A stretch of DNA of 64,000 nt, taken from positions 14,748,001-14,812,000 of the forward strand of contig NC_067285.1 in NCBI RefSeq assembly GCF_020740795.1. Reading direction: 5' to 3'. This DNA is from Apus apus. Lineage: Eukaryota; Chordata; Aves; Apodiformes; Apodidae. A program made the translations under genes and the position numbers. Shown here one piece after another: positions 12,274-24,500 of the stretch. How positions within the stretch are numbered: position 1 is the first letter of the stretch; the number at the start of each line of letters is the position of its first letter. Under the pieces are notes generated by a model. It saw nothing but the letters and a program-made list of their open reading frames with translations, did no database searches and was not told the origin of the DNA.

Positions 12274-12279
12274 TTTATT
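12274..12279 (-). terminator. MMS19: MMS19 poly(A) signal (AATAAA on minus strand)
   Basis: TTTATT on the plus strand, about 285 bp past the MMS19 stop. It lies only about 190 bp from the ZDHHC16 signal on the opposite strand, so the two transcripts end almost back to back. Confidence 0.8.
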
Positions 12280-12563
12280 CCTCTGGCACGTGGGTTGCAC
12301 ACACCGTACGTGTACACACAGGCCTGCCCGCTCCACCACACGTCATGAGTCTCTCTGTCACTGTCCCTGGCTGCAGCAGAGGCTGGGCAAGCCACAAGCA
12401 GCACAGCTCCTTCCCTCCAGTTGCTGGCCAGCCCCCACACTCCAGCCTTGGTACTCAGGGCAGTACTGGGCTCCGAGGGTCCATGGCATCGGTTGGATGG
12501 CTTGGCGGGTAAGCGGGGGCCCAGACAGTTTGCTGGTCAGCACAGGGAGGGGACATGGGGTGC

Positions 12564-15500
12564 TCACCTGCCCGGGCTCCCCAGCAGGAACCTGTGGGGA
12601 CAGAGATGGTGCCATCAGCCACGTCTCAAACATGCCAGCACTACAGCAGCTCCAGCCATATGCACTCACCATTCTCCCCGTGCTGCCACTGCCTCCTTCC
12701 GCACCAGCCTCTTCTTGTCATCCAAAGGCTTGGCCAGCGCCCGGATAACTCGGCCCTTGTATGGTAGCAGCTGCAGGAGAGACAGGGCTTGTACTGAGAG
12801 CCGGGTGCTGGCTGCACCCACAGGGGAAGTTTGGAATCCCTTTGCAGGAGCAGGCAACAGACCACTACAGGAGCACTTACCACTACTGTGGGCAGGCTGG
12901 TAAGCGCATGGGCACAGCGCAGGGCGGCAATGCGGACAGCCTGGAACAGAGAGAAGTGAGGGCAGAAGGGGGGGCAGGGGTAGAGGGGAGGGTCACAGGG
13001 AGGGAGGAGGGGGCATACTCACCATGGTGGGGCTGGAGGCGAGGCTGAGGAACTTGGTGACCAGTGTGTCAACATGCAGGCTCATGATCTGGGGAGCTTC
13101 GAGCAGCAGTGGCTGGAGGCAGCTCAGTGTGGAGAGCTGCACCACACGGTCTGAGCAAGACAAGGCCTCGAGCAGGAGAGGAAGCAGCTGCAGATAGGGA
13201 GGACACAGGGAACATGAGTAAATCCCAGCCATGCACGATCCTCGCAGCCCCACTAAGGCTAGTTCTCACCGTGGGCAGCTCTGTCACCAGCACAGGCTTT
13301 GGGAGATGGTTGAGCACATGGGACAGGCCCTTCAGGTAATTGGCCTTGATATCTGTGGAGAGCAGAGATGGTTACAGGAAGTCAGGGGAAGGAGGGGACA
13401 CTGGCTCAGGTCCCCTGGGTAAGGGCTGACAGGAGACCAGACTGGGCTGGAGGTGGTCACTCACCGGGGCCAGCCCTGTGGAAGCCCTGCACCAGCTTGG
13501 GGACGTTGTCGGTGAAGAAGCGCTGGCGGAACATGATGCGCACGTCGGCGTGGCAGCCCTTGTGCAGCACGTCTGGGGACTCGGCCATCAGCAGGGAGAA
13601 GCCATCGGCTGCAGTGGGGCCCAGCTCCACATCACCCAGCAGGCCTATCAGCTGCAGGGGAGAGAGCCCTGAGGTGGGGCGTCCTGCTGCGGGGTCCCAG
13701 CTAGCTGCAGGGGGAGCAGGCAGGTGCCTCAGGCATCACCCAGCCCCACCACCACCTACCTTGTCTGTCAGGTGGGAGCTCAGGGGGTGGTAACGCAGGA
13801 CCAGGGCTTTGGTCACCTGTGGGGCAGAGCACAGTCAGTACAGGGCCAGCCCCCCCAGTTCTTCCCCCTGCACCCAGGGCAGACCTTACCCAGAGCAGCA
13901 GGGTGAGTGCCTGCGTTCGGCGGGGCCCCTCTGCAAGGCTGGGCTCCAGTCTGTTCACTGCAAGTTGCAGGATCTCATCCAGCTGCTGCCCTGGGAACAC
14001 AGAGGGGACAGGCTGAGCCACACTCCTGCCAGCAGTGGGCAGGGACCCATTGTAGCCTGCCCAGCCCTCTTACCTGCTGGCTGCTTGTTCACCAGCCCTG
14101 CAAAGCACTTTGCAGCTGTGCTGGCTGTGAAGGGGCAATTGCAGGAGCAGCTCAGTGCCAGCAGCTCCTGGAGCAGCCGTTCCTGCTGAGGAATTGCCAC
14201 CTGGAAGAAACATGTAGCATGTCCAAAGCTGCTCTCTTCTTCTGCCCATGGAGCTTGCTGTGGACCCAAGCAGGAGGGTGCTCAGTCAGGGTTCCTTCTC
14301 CACCCTGCTCCCCACCAACTTACATTGCGGGGCAAAGAGCAGACAAAAGCCATGAGGAGGATAACCAGGCGTCTCTGTGCCTCCAAGCACTCCCCATCCT
14401 GCAGGGGAAGAACAGCACCCATGTCACCACAGTCCTTGCTGCCAGCTTGTGCCAGCATCTTCATTCCCTGCACCCCTGTTCTGGCACCCCAGCCCCAAAC
14501 ACCTAACACACCTCAAAGGGCTGGAAGGAGCAGGGAAAACTGTTCTGGGGCAGGAAGGAGACCTCTCCATCCAGGAAGAGGGGTACCACCTGAGACACAC
14601 TCTGGGCAGCCAGCCTAGGAGAAAGGAGACATTGAACTGTGCTGCTCTGGGAAGGTCACAAGGTCTGTCCCAGGAGATGCAGGGTCTCCCTGCACAGACA
14701 GCAGTGGTGGGACGCAGCCAGCCCCCTCCTCACAACAGAGTGCCCTGCATCCTGCCCCAGCATCACTCACTCAGGGGTCAGATGGGTGGTGGCAGCACTG
14801 ATGACCGGGACCATGGCAGCCAGCACCTCCTCCTCCAGAAGCGCCTTGCCCAGCAGCGGGTTGGTGCTCTCTGCAGGCAGCAGAAGGAAGGAGACACGCT
14901 GGAGCCCGCTGCCCCGAGGGAGGAGGCAAGCACAGCTCCTGACCCACACGGGCCGGGAGAGCTCCTCGCCTCCGGCAGGGTCAGCAATACACGCGGTTGC
15001 CAGAAGGCGGCAGCAGCAGCGCTGGCTGCGGGATCCTTTGCCCTCTCCCGCACCCACCTTGCACGGCAGCCTGCACGACCATGGCCAGCAGGCAGGGCAC
15101 CACGGTCTGGTGGTAGTACCAGCAGCCCTCCGCGTCCTGCTGGCACTGCAGGGCCACGCGGTGCAGGCTCTGGCACACTGAGACCATCTCTTGAGCGGCC
15201 CCAGCCTCTCCCCCTGCAGGGCACAGTCACTGTCACATCAAACAGCCACAGCTGATCCGCACCAGGAACCCCGAGCAACGCAGCCCTCCCAGCTCAGCCC
15301 TCCCAGCTCACCCTCCAGCGGTTCACACCCCAGCTCCTCCCACCACTGCCATCCCCACTCTCTTCCAGACATCACTGGTAATGTAACGGAGCTGCCTTCT
15401 GTGGGTCTGTGTTACCTTTCTGCACCTTCCGGAGATGCTGCAGCAGGACGGGGACTGTCTCCCTCACGATGCTGGTGTGGGTGGACACGGCTGCCAGGGC

Positions 15501-18500
15501 CCGCAGGCAGCGCTGCCGCAGGGAGCAATGGTCACGGCAGCTCTCCTCCTCTGAAGAGGAAACACACTTTAGAGGGCTGCTGGGGTGACCCCAGGCCTCC
15601 CTGCCCCAGGGCATTCAGGGACCAGACTCTGCCAGCATGGATGGGGTGAAGCAGCATGGCACAACTAGCTGGTGTTTCTTCCCGCAAAGGCTGGTCGCCA
15701 GCACCAGGCACAGCTTTCTGTGTGCCACCACCACAGTGCCTGGTGCTAGGAACCCCCCAAGGAGAGACACCGACCTATGCTGTATGACACAGGCTCCACT
15801 GCCAGGTAGGAGCCAAATGGGAATGGGGCAGGCTTCAACCCAAACCAAACATCATTCCCTTTTCCAAGGCTGCCAGCCCTACCTGACTGCAGCTTCTCTT
15901 CAAGCCTGCGTACCATGCGTCCAGAGAAAACCTTGGGGTAGGTGGGGGCCAGAGATCCAGCTGCTTCCATCGCTGCTTCACTGCCAGGGGGAAAGAGAGA
16001 GGGAGGGCTGTTGTGAGCACTGTAAACCCAGGGTTGCTTGTACACCAGCTGCACAGACCTGCGCCAGAAGGTCCCTCCAGAAATTTCTCAGCAATCTGCC
16101 TTTTTCACCCCATGGTAAGGCAGAACAGAGCCCCCTACCTTGACAGGCCTAGACTTTCTAATTTCCAGCCCATACATCACCTGGTTTACCCCTTTGCTCT
16201 TGCACCCACATGGGTATTTTAGTTTAGGCAGTTCCTGTGCCTTCTCCCAGCCTACAGCTCCTCTCTCTGCAGAGCTAGGCTTTGTTCCTCTCCCCAGAGT
16301 GTGGGTGACTGCAGTGGCCCCCACCCACCCCTCACCTGCTTTGAGAATCCTCCTCACACAGAGTGAGACGGATGAGGTGATCCACAACAAGCTCGAGGTC
16401 GGAGGGAGACAGGAAGTCTGGAATAAGAGCCATAGAGGAACTGTGCTCATGGAAAAAGATGCCAGTGCCCTGGCCAGCATCCTACCCCCCCATCCATGCT
16501 AGCAGCAACACAGCAGCATGCCAATGACAGAGGTACAAGGTGCCCAGCACAAACAGGCAAGAGAGAGACTTGAGTGTCCTTGGAGCCCATGGCCTGGGTA
16601 GAAAATGCTGCCAGTACTTCTATGCAGCAGGCAAGGATGTGCCAGCAGCCACATGGCACTGTGTCTCCCAGAACAGGGTGAGGCCTCCCTCTGAGTCCCC
16701 AAGGACAAAAAGGCACCAACCTTGCAGGGAGCCCAGGACAGTCAGTGCTCTGATGCCAACCAGCTGCAGCTGCACGCTCGGATCTGTCAGTGCCGAGAAC
16801 ACCACAGAGCAAACTGGGGCTTGGAGTGACAGCAGAGTGCTCTCATCTGGAAAGAGAGGCACAGTCACTGTTTGCACCTGGCTGTCACCACACAGCCACC
16901 ACCATGGCACCTGACAGACCCTTTCTGGGACCCTGCCAGCTGACACCATGCAGGGTCCCTGGAACATGGTGGAAGTTGCACAAACAGGTCAGTGAGCTTT
17001 CCCTCTCTGTCAGCACATGGGAAGGAGAGGTCAGAGCCAGCAGCCCACTGAGATATGGGTGCCTCCAAAGGGACCAGCCAACTTCACCTTCTTCCACATG
17101 TCCCCACTTCTGCTGCAACTCCAGGAAGCCTAGGAGCATTTCCAGGATTGTCCTCCTCTGGCTGCTCTGCAGGGGCAGAAACATGTAACCCAGATCAACA
17201 TCACTGCTGGGACACAGCTGTGCCTCAGCCTGTGCCCAGGGAGTCCCCAGCACAGCCAGGGAAGGATACCCACTTTGACATCCTGCTCCCACTGAGCCAC
17301 TTGTGGCTGCTGGGCCCAGGGTGCCCCTCACCTGAGGGTGCTTGTTGTACTGCTCCAGCAGCAGGGGCAGGACGCTGCGGGTGACGCGGTGGTAGGCGCG
17401 CAGGGAGGCACCTGCAGCCGCCTGCAGAAGTTTGGCACTTGGCCACACCAGCTTCATGTCGGGCTCGCACAGGTGGTGCCTGCAATCTGAGATAGGCTGG
17501 GCGTCAGCCGAGGGGCCCAGCCCCCCTGCCTCGCGGGTGAGGACACAGCTGGGATCTGGGCCGGGACGTGCTGCTGGGGCGCAGCTCTGAGCTGCAGCAT
17601 GGCCTTCCTGGCAGAGCTGCTTCCCTCGGCCCTGAGCACACAGCACAGCCTCAGACATCCCAATCCCAGCAGAAAGGGAAGCAACTCAATCCAAGAGGCA
17701 TTTCCTATTGTGCCCCTTCTCCTCCCTTCCTGCAGCAAACTACCTTGAGAAGCCAACAGTGGCTGTGAGGGCTAGAAAGAGAAGAAAGAGGCTTCAAAGA
17801 GAAAAGGAGGGCAGATCTCTAGCTAGGAGGATACTTGCAGGCCTGGCTGCTTGGGGCAGGGTAGGTTTCTCTGCTAGCTACCTTGCAGGATGCTGCTGAG
17901 GAAGGAATCCAGCAGATCCTCAGTGTCAGAGCTGAGCACGGAGCGGGAGAGGCAGGCAGAGAGGGCGTGCAGTGTGGCCAGGCACTCCGCCTCCACCTTC
18001 TCGCTGGCTGTCTGGAACACCTGCAGGAGAGGCCGTAGGATGAGCTAGAGCTCTGTGCTGACTGCAACCACAGGCTTCATGTTCCCAACACAGGCTGCAG
18101 GGCTCCAGATCCCGCCCCTCTTCCCACGTGCTCCGAACAGGCAGCATGGCACATCCCAGCCCCTGGAACATGCTGATAGAGCTGGCCTGTCTCCTGCCTT
18201 TTCAGCTGGGGCTGTCCAAGGCCACAGGTGAGAGCTGCTGGGAGATACGGGGCCCACTTGCTCTGTCTGTGAACTCTTGCTCAGCAGGAGCCTAAACTGT
18301 GGAGGAGCATTTGTTAACGGCCCTGAAGTACCCACCTCCCTGTGCAGGGATGACCAGAGGCTGGGGAGGAATTCCTGCAGTTCCTTCTGCCCATAGATGG
18401 CACAGCAGGCAGTCTGCAAGAGGGAGCCAGGAGAAAGCCTCAGAAAGAAGCCAGTACCACGAGGACACAGAGCAGGGACACTGTCCACCCTGGCAGGCTC

Positions 18501-21500
18501 ATGCTGAACTGCACAAACCACTCAAGGGAGAGCAAGAGGAAAAAGTGATGCAGGGCCCTGCATCTAGGACCCTGGCAATTGTGGCTCTGCAAGGGAGAGT
18601 CTCTGGCTTGCAGGGAGGACTTAGAGGTGGTCAGTGGCTGCTGATGCTGCCACAGCCCAGCTGTGGGTTGAGGGGAGTAGGGTATCTCTCCTTACCAGAG
18701 TCTGCAGGGAGTCAAGCTTGGCACTTTGCAGGTCTGAGTCCATCTTCTCAATAAGCAGAGGGAGCAGAAACTGCAGAGAGAGGCACTTGGACTCAGCTCA
18801 CCCTTCACACCACCTTACCCATGGTCCTGCAGGGCTGCAAGCTCAGCCTCTGCCTGGTGAGCAGAGGTGAAGGGATACTGCAACAGGCAGCCTATTCCCA
18901 GGGTGTCAGCACCCTCCCTGGGCCCAGCCCCAGGAAGAGAGAGGGCTGCCCTACTAGAGGCTCCTTTCCCAGTTGTTTCCATCCCACAGAGCCACAGCAG
19001 GAGCTGCAGCACTATGAAATGCAGCCTGTGCTCAGGGAACAACAGGGTTCTCAAGAACCTCCCAGGAGCTCCCCACCTCAGCAAATTGGGGTGTGGAGGC
19101 CAGTACAGCCCGGAGACTCAGGATCAGGTCTTCTCTCTGGATGCCATGAGGGTCATTAGGGGGCTGGAAAGGAAGCAGAGAGCAAGTTGTCCACCAATCT
19201 GAAAAACTCCCAATTCAGCCATCACCTTCAGCACCATCACCTCACTGCAGCCATCCTGGCACTGGCCTGTCAGCCTGGGGACCACAGCTCAACACTGCCC
19301 ACCCATGACTCTTGCACACCCTCTCCTCCCATTCCTTAGAGGGGACACAACTCCCTGAGAAAACACCAGAAGGAACAGGTTGTGGCATACTGCAGACTCA
19401 CTCACTGGAGTAAAATCAATGGGGAAGTAGCAGGACGTAACTTCAAACAGCTCCTCCACAAAGGGACCTGCCAGGAGAGGAGAAAGGGAGTGAGCAGAGA
19501 CGCAGGGCACAAGAGGCACAGCAGCTATGCCCAGCGCCCATGACAGGCTGGCTCTGCATCTACTAAAGCATGTCAGGGACCACCCCAGCCCTGGTCAAAC
19601 CAAAGAATAATCCCTCCAACAGCCCAAAGAAAAGCAACATGTCTCCCAATCAGCTCTGCACAGCAGGCAGCGGCTCACCCAGGGCGTAGTTCTTGGTAAT
19701 GAGATCACGCACAATCTGGAAGGCCACCAACAGATTCCGGGGATCCTTCTCCCCATCCATCACCTGGATGAAGCCGAAGGTGAAGTCGGCACCCAGGCCC
19801 TTCAGCTCTGCAGAAAGAAGGAGCGTGAGCAGGCACAGGACACCAGATCTCACCAACATGGCATGAAATCAGCCCCATTTCCCCAGCCCCACAGCCTTTA
19901 CAGCTCTCCCCAGGCAGAGCCACAGAGCCCTGAGCCATCCTCCCAGCCTGGACAACCCAAGTGGTTCTGGCATCTGCCCCCTCACCTTCCTCCCTGGTGC
20001 CCATGAAGTTGGTGATGATGCTGTAGACAGTGTGGCGGTCCAGCTGCGGCAGGGACTGGAGGGAGGAGCAGAGCAATCAAAACATGACTCCGCACGTGGA
20101 AGCACTGCTACCCACCACCCAAGGGCAGCACATGCCCTTGAGAAGAGGGCAGGACCCCCAGCAGCTCAGCTGCTGCTCCCTGGCACACAGATCCCATTTG
20201 TCACATGCAAAGTGTGCACAGGCCATTGCAATGGCATCTGAACATGACTGTGTCCATCACTGCACGAATGCACCACCACAGTCACACCAGGGCTACACCT
20301 GCTGCCCAAGGCCCTGCCAGCACAAACAATCTCAAATTGGAGGAGAAGCTGGGGGCACTTAAACACAGCCTGGAGAACAGAGCAAAGGAAATAATTCCCC
20401 CAGGGCTGAGAGAAGGGAAGGCAAGGGCCAAAAAGGATCTTTGGCTGCTGTCTGCCTCTGTCCTGAAGAAGCCCTGCACTGCTGCTGAAGGATGTGCTAC
20501 ACTGCACTGCTACTGAATGGGTGCAAACCTCAGGGCAGACAGGCCACCCCCAGACACCCAGGGAGTGGGGACCTGGGATGGAGGATGGGAAATCGCATTG
20601 CTCACCTGCACATGTACCTCCTGGAAGATGGCTTTGAGCACAGATACCGCGAGCCCTGGGGGCAGCGCCTCACACATGCTCTGGGGACAGGAAAAGAAAA
20701 ACAAGACTAGAAAACCATGATGGCAGCCACATAACAGAGCTTCTGCCTCTGTACAGCAGCCACCTGCAGGACCCTCTCCTACCACAGGGAGAGCTCACCA
20801 TCACCCTTTCCCAGATAGGACAAGATGCCTGTCATCTGTGCTGCTCCCTGGGGCAGCCAGGGAATCCTTTCCCTAACACTAGCATGGGACAGGAAGTCAA
20901 GGCAGTCTCCTCTTTCCTGCCCCTCTGCAAGGGGCCGTGCAGGAGAACAAGAGACAGAGCAATGCCACCAGGCAGGAGCTGGCAGTCCAGCCGGGCCCTA
21001 CTCAGCACTCCTGTACCCACCCAGGTGTTGCAGCTCCCCAGCACCACTCTGGAGCACATCCTGGCACTATGGGCTAAGGCACACGAGCTCACCAGTGCTC
21101 GGAGTCCCTGGAGCACCGAAGGGATCACAAGGTGATGATCTTGCAGCCGGTTCTCATAGAACAGGATCAGATGCAGCACTGCCAGAAACAGACACCAATC
21201 TGCGTTAGTCCCAGGAAACGCAGCTGCTGGGCACCAGCCACAGCTCCACCAAAACCAGCTGCTGGATTAAGATGGAGCACATTTTGCACTGGTGAATGGG
21301 ATGAACTGCCAGTGTTGGGTGCACCCACCTGGCTCCAACACACCTCATGTGAGCAACCAAGGTCTGACAGCAGCAGGGCAGCACCCACTTCTGGCTACCG
21401 CAGAGGTGCTGGAGCTACCTGGAGGCATTTGCCCCGGCCTGTCCAGACACGTGGGTGCAGACACCAGCAGTGAAGTAGCCTGCTCAGCAGAGGCTGGAGG

Positions 21501-24500
21501 ATCTTGAGGGGTGAGGCTTGGGGCTGGAGCAGCAGCTCCCGCTTCCCTGTGCCCGGCTCCACAACACGTTCCCAACCCCTGAGTCACAGCCACGGGCGCC
21601 TGCACGCCCCGGCCCTGGGGAGTGGCAGCAGGAAGCAGACTGGAAGAGCCGGCTAGCAGCATCCTGCGCCCACAGCTGCTGCAGAAACTCACCCCCCCAG
21701 GAGGCAGCCTGACGCAGTGCTTGAGAAATGAACTGCGTGAGGAGGGGCACGAAGGGAGACAGGACTGGCTGGGGTGTCACAGCAGCCACCCACATCTGCT
21801 GAGGAGCTGGCTCTGCCCACCCTCCTCCAGAGCTTGTGGTGACTTGGCTCTAGCCCAAGCCGCTCCGCTGCCTTGACCTTGCCAGGCATCCCCACGGAAC
21901 CTCCCCACCTCCAGCAGCCCCTCCATACACCCCAGTCCCCATGGCAGTCATCACACCTGACTTCAGCTACACTAGTAGCTTGTCCACATGTATTCTCTCT
22001 GCACAACTGCTCTCAGCCCTGCCCAGCACCAGCCTGAGACTTACAGAGAGCCACATGCCAAGGCTAAGCACCTTTTAATTCCATCCATCCCTACCATCAC
22101 CTCTTTTACTAGCTGCCTGCCCGCTGCCTTGCCAGTCTGATGACACAGGTTCAACTACCCATCAGCAAGGCCCCAGGTCACAGCCTGGCAGCACTTACTG
22201 GTTTCTTCCACTGCCAGGCAGATGCTATAGGGCATTTAACACAGCCAAACCTTCTCTATGCCACCACAAACAGGGCATCTTCCCTTCCCACCCCAGTCTT
22301 GCACTCCATTCCCATCCTTACACTGCTCTCCCTTCCTCTCCAGGGTTCCCCACTCGGGCAGGCCACAGGGCTGTGGTGTGACTCGTTTTGTGCAGGATGG
22401 TTTTCCTGCGCTGAATCACCACCCAAGGATTCCGACATGCAGATGTGTTCCCAAGGTGTCCCACGTGGCGCTGAGCACACCTGGGTGTGCAACACCCACA
22501 CACTGCCAGGGGCACCAGCTGCAGCCCAGGGCTTTGGCATGTTCAGGGAGTGACCCGAATTGTGTGGTGAGGTTGGCAAAAAGGCTGCAGCATGAGGCCC
22601 TGTGCCCTCCTTGGACTGACTCTCACAAGAGACATGTACAAAGCTGTCAAGGAACTCAAGCAATCCCTTTGCCAACTGCAGGACAGGCACTCCAGCAGCA
22701 CAGGCTCTGCCCCCAACCTGCCAGCAACCACTCAAGGGCCCTGAGCAACACTTACCTTCCTTCTCCTGTAGCAGGGAGTAACATTGAAGCAGGACTTGTG
22801 ACAGCAGCTGGATGCCTCGCCCTCGAATCCGAGGATCTGTGTTCTCCAGGCAAGACCTGGCCCAAGTGGAGAGAAAGCCCAAGAGGCCTGCTATGAGCAG
22901 GGACACCAGAGCAGGAAGCACATCCTAGGCAGACATGCGATAAAAACATCCTGCCTGACTTGCTGACAGGGTGGGAGCAGACTCCTTTTCTCCTGGCTGT
23001 GCTGCATCATGCACCCGGCCCCAGAGCCACAAAGTTGTAAATCCAAGTTCTCAAGCTGGACCTGAGAAATTGCTCTTGCACCATGTTCTGCACCTGAAAC
23101 TCAGGCTCCCGAGATCATGAGGGCCAAAAAAGGGCAAAGCCTCTTACAGTGAGGAAATCCAGCTTGGGATAAAGGATCCTCCTCGAGTCTCAGGCCCTGA
23201 CAGCTCAGAGAGAGAAGCAAAAGCTGAGTGCCAGCCAACTCATGATATGGTGATGTGTGGCTGTATGCTCAGGCAGGTCCTGCTGGGGACAGTCCCAGAA
23301 TTGCCCTGTGGCTCACTGCCTGCCACAACACCTCTCCTCAGTCCTGGGGGAGCATCAAGTCCTGCTTCAGCCCCACTCTTACCCAAACAGCTCCCAAGTC
23401 GTGGGAGGGCAAAGCACCATTCAGGGCACGTGCTGTGAGCAGGCCTGTGTGCTGCCTGTGAGCACTGCAGCTGGCTCATCCAGGATGGGCACACACACTT
23501 TTCCCTCTCACTGTCCCTCCTCATGGGAACCTCCCCTGCAAGGCCCCTGCCTGCTGTATAACATGTGTAAGGCTTCTCTTACCCCAGAGCTTCCACCAGC
23601 TGCAGCACAGTCCAGCTTCCATCTTTCAACCCTAGATAAAGAAGGTAAAGCAAGTGAACCAAAGGGACTCCCAGACCATCAGTCAGGCACGACAATGGGG
23701 ACAGATGCCAGGAAGGGCCCCAGCACCACAGCAGGAAAGGCTGGCCAGGTGCCAGCACCTCACTAAGCACCAAAGAAGCCACGTCCAGTCAGCTGCTGGA
23801 GTTGCCTCCAGCCTTGCCTCCAAACACCTCTGGGACTGAGAGCGGCCTTGACTGGACCAGAGACGAGCAGGCAGCAAGGCATGGATTTGCCTGTGCTTTG
23901 CCTCCACCCTCTTGGCACAGTCTGGCTGCATCCATGACCAACCCATGGCTCCCAAGAGAAGCAGCCTTGCTGTGCTCCACTTTGCTGAGATGCCAAAATA
24001 CACTTCTCTAATTTAAGCAAGCCATGAGGAGAGAGAGGGCAGGTCCCCAGCTGCTTTCCAGCGGAGTACTGGCCAAGCAAACAGCCCAGACACTAGTGAC
24101 CAGTCAGCTGCCCACACCTTGGCTCCATCAGCTCCACACTGAGCAAGACCTGCACAAACTCCCTCCAAGATGGAGGGCAGGGAGAAAGGCAGCTTTGTGG
24201 TCAGAGGAAGACAAAGCACTGGGACTCCTGGAGTTTATTTCCAGCTCTGACTCAGACACCCCACCAGGTTGCCTCACTCACCTCCTGCCTCAATATTCTT
24301 GCAACTCAACTGGGGGAAGAGTCACTCCTTGGGAGGCTTTGGTAAGGACCTGCCATATCCTACAAGAGCCCTGGCAGAAGAACAGGTTCTCCAGGTGATA
24401 CCATTCTGAGGGGAACTGAAGGTCCCATAGGCTGGCCAGACCCTTCCCACAGGGAAGTATGCTACCTCCCTGGAGCCAGGGTAAGGGATATAACTAGGAG

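Noticed and set aside
22256-22921. 221-codon minus-strand frame considered as a separate gene
   Set aside because: It contains MMS19 exon 3 read through into introns. The exon boundaries and phases show it is part of MMS19.
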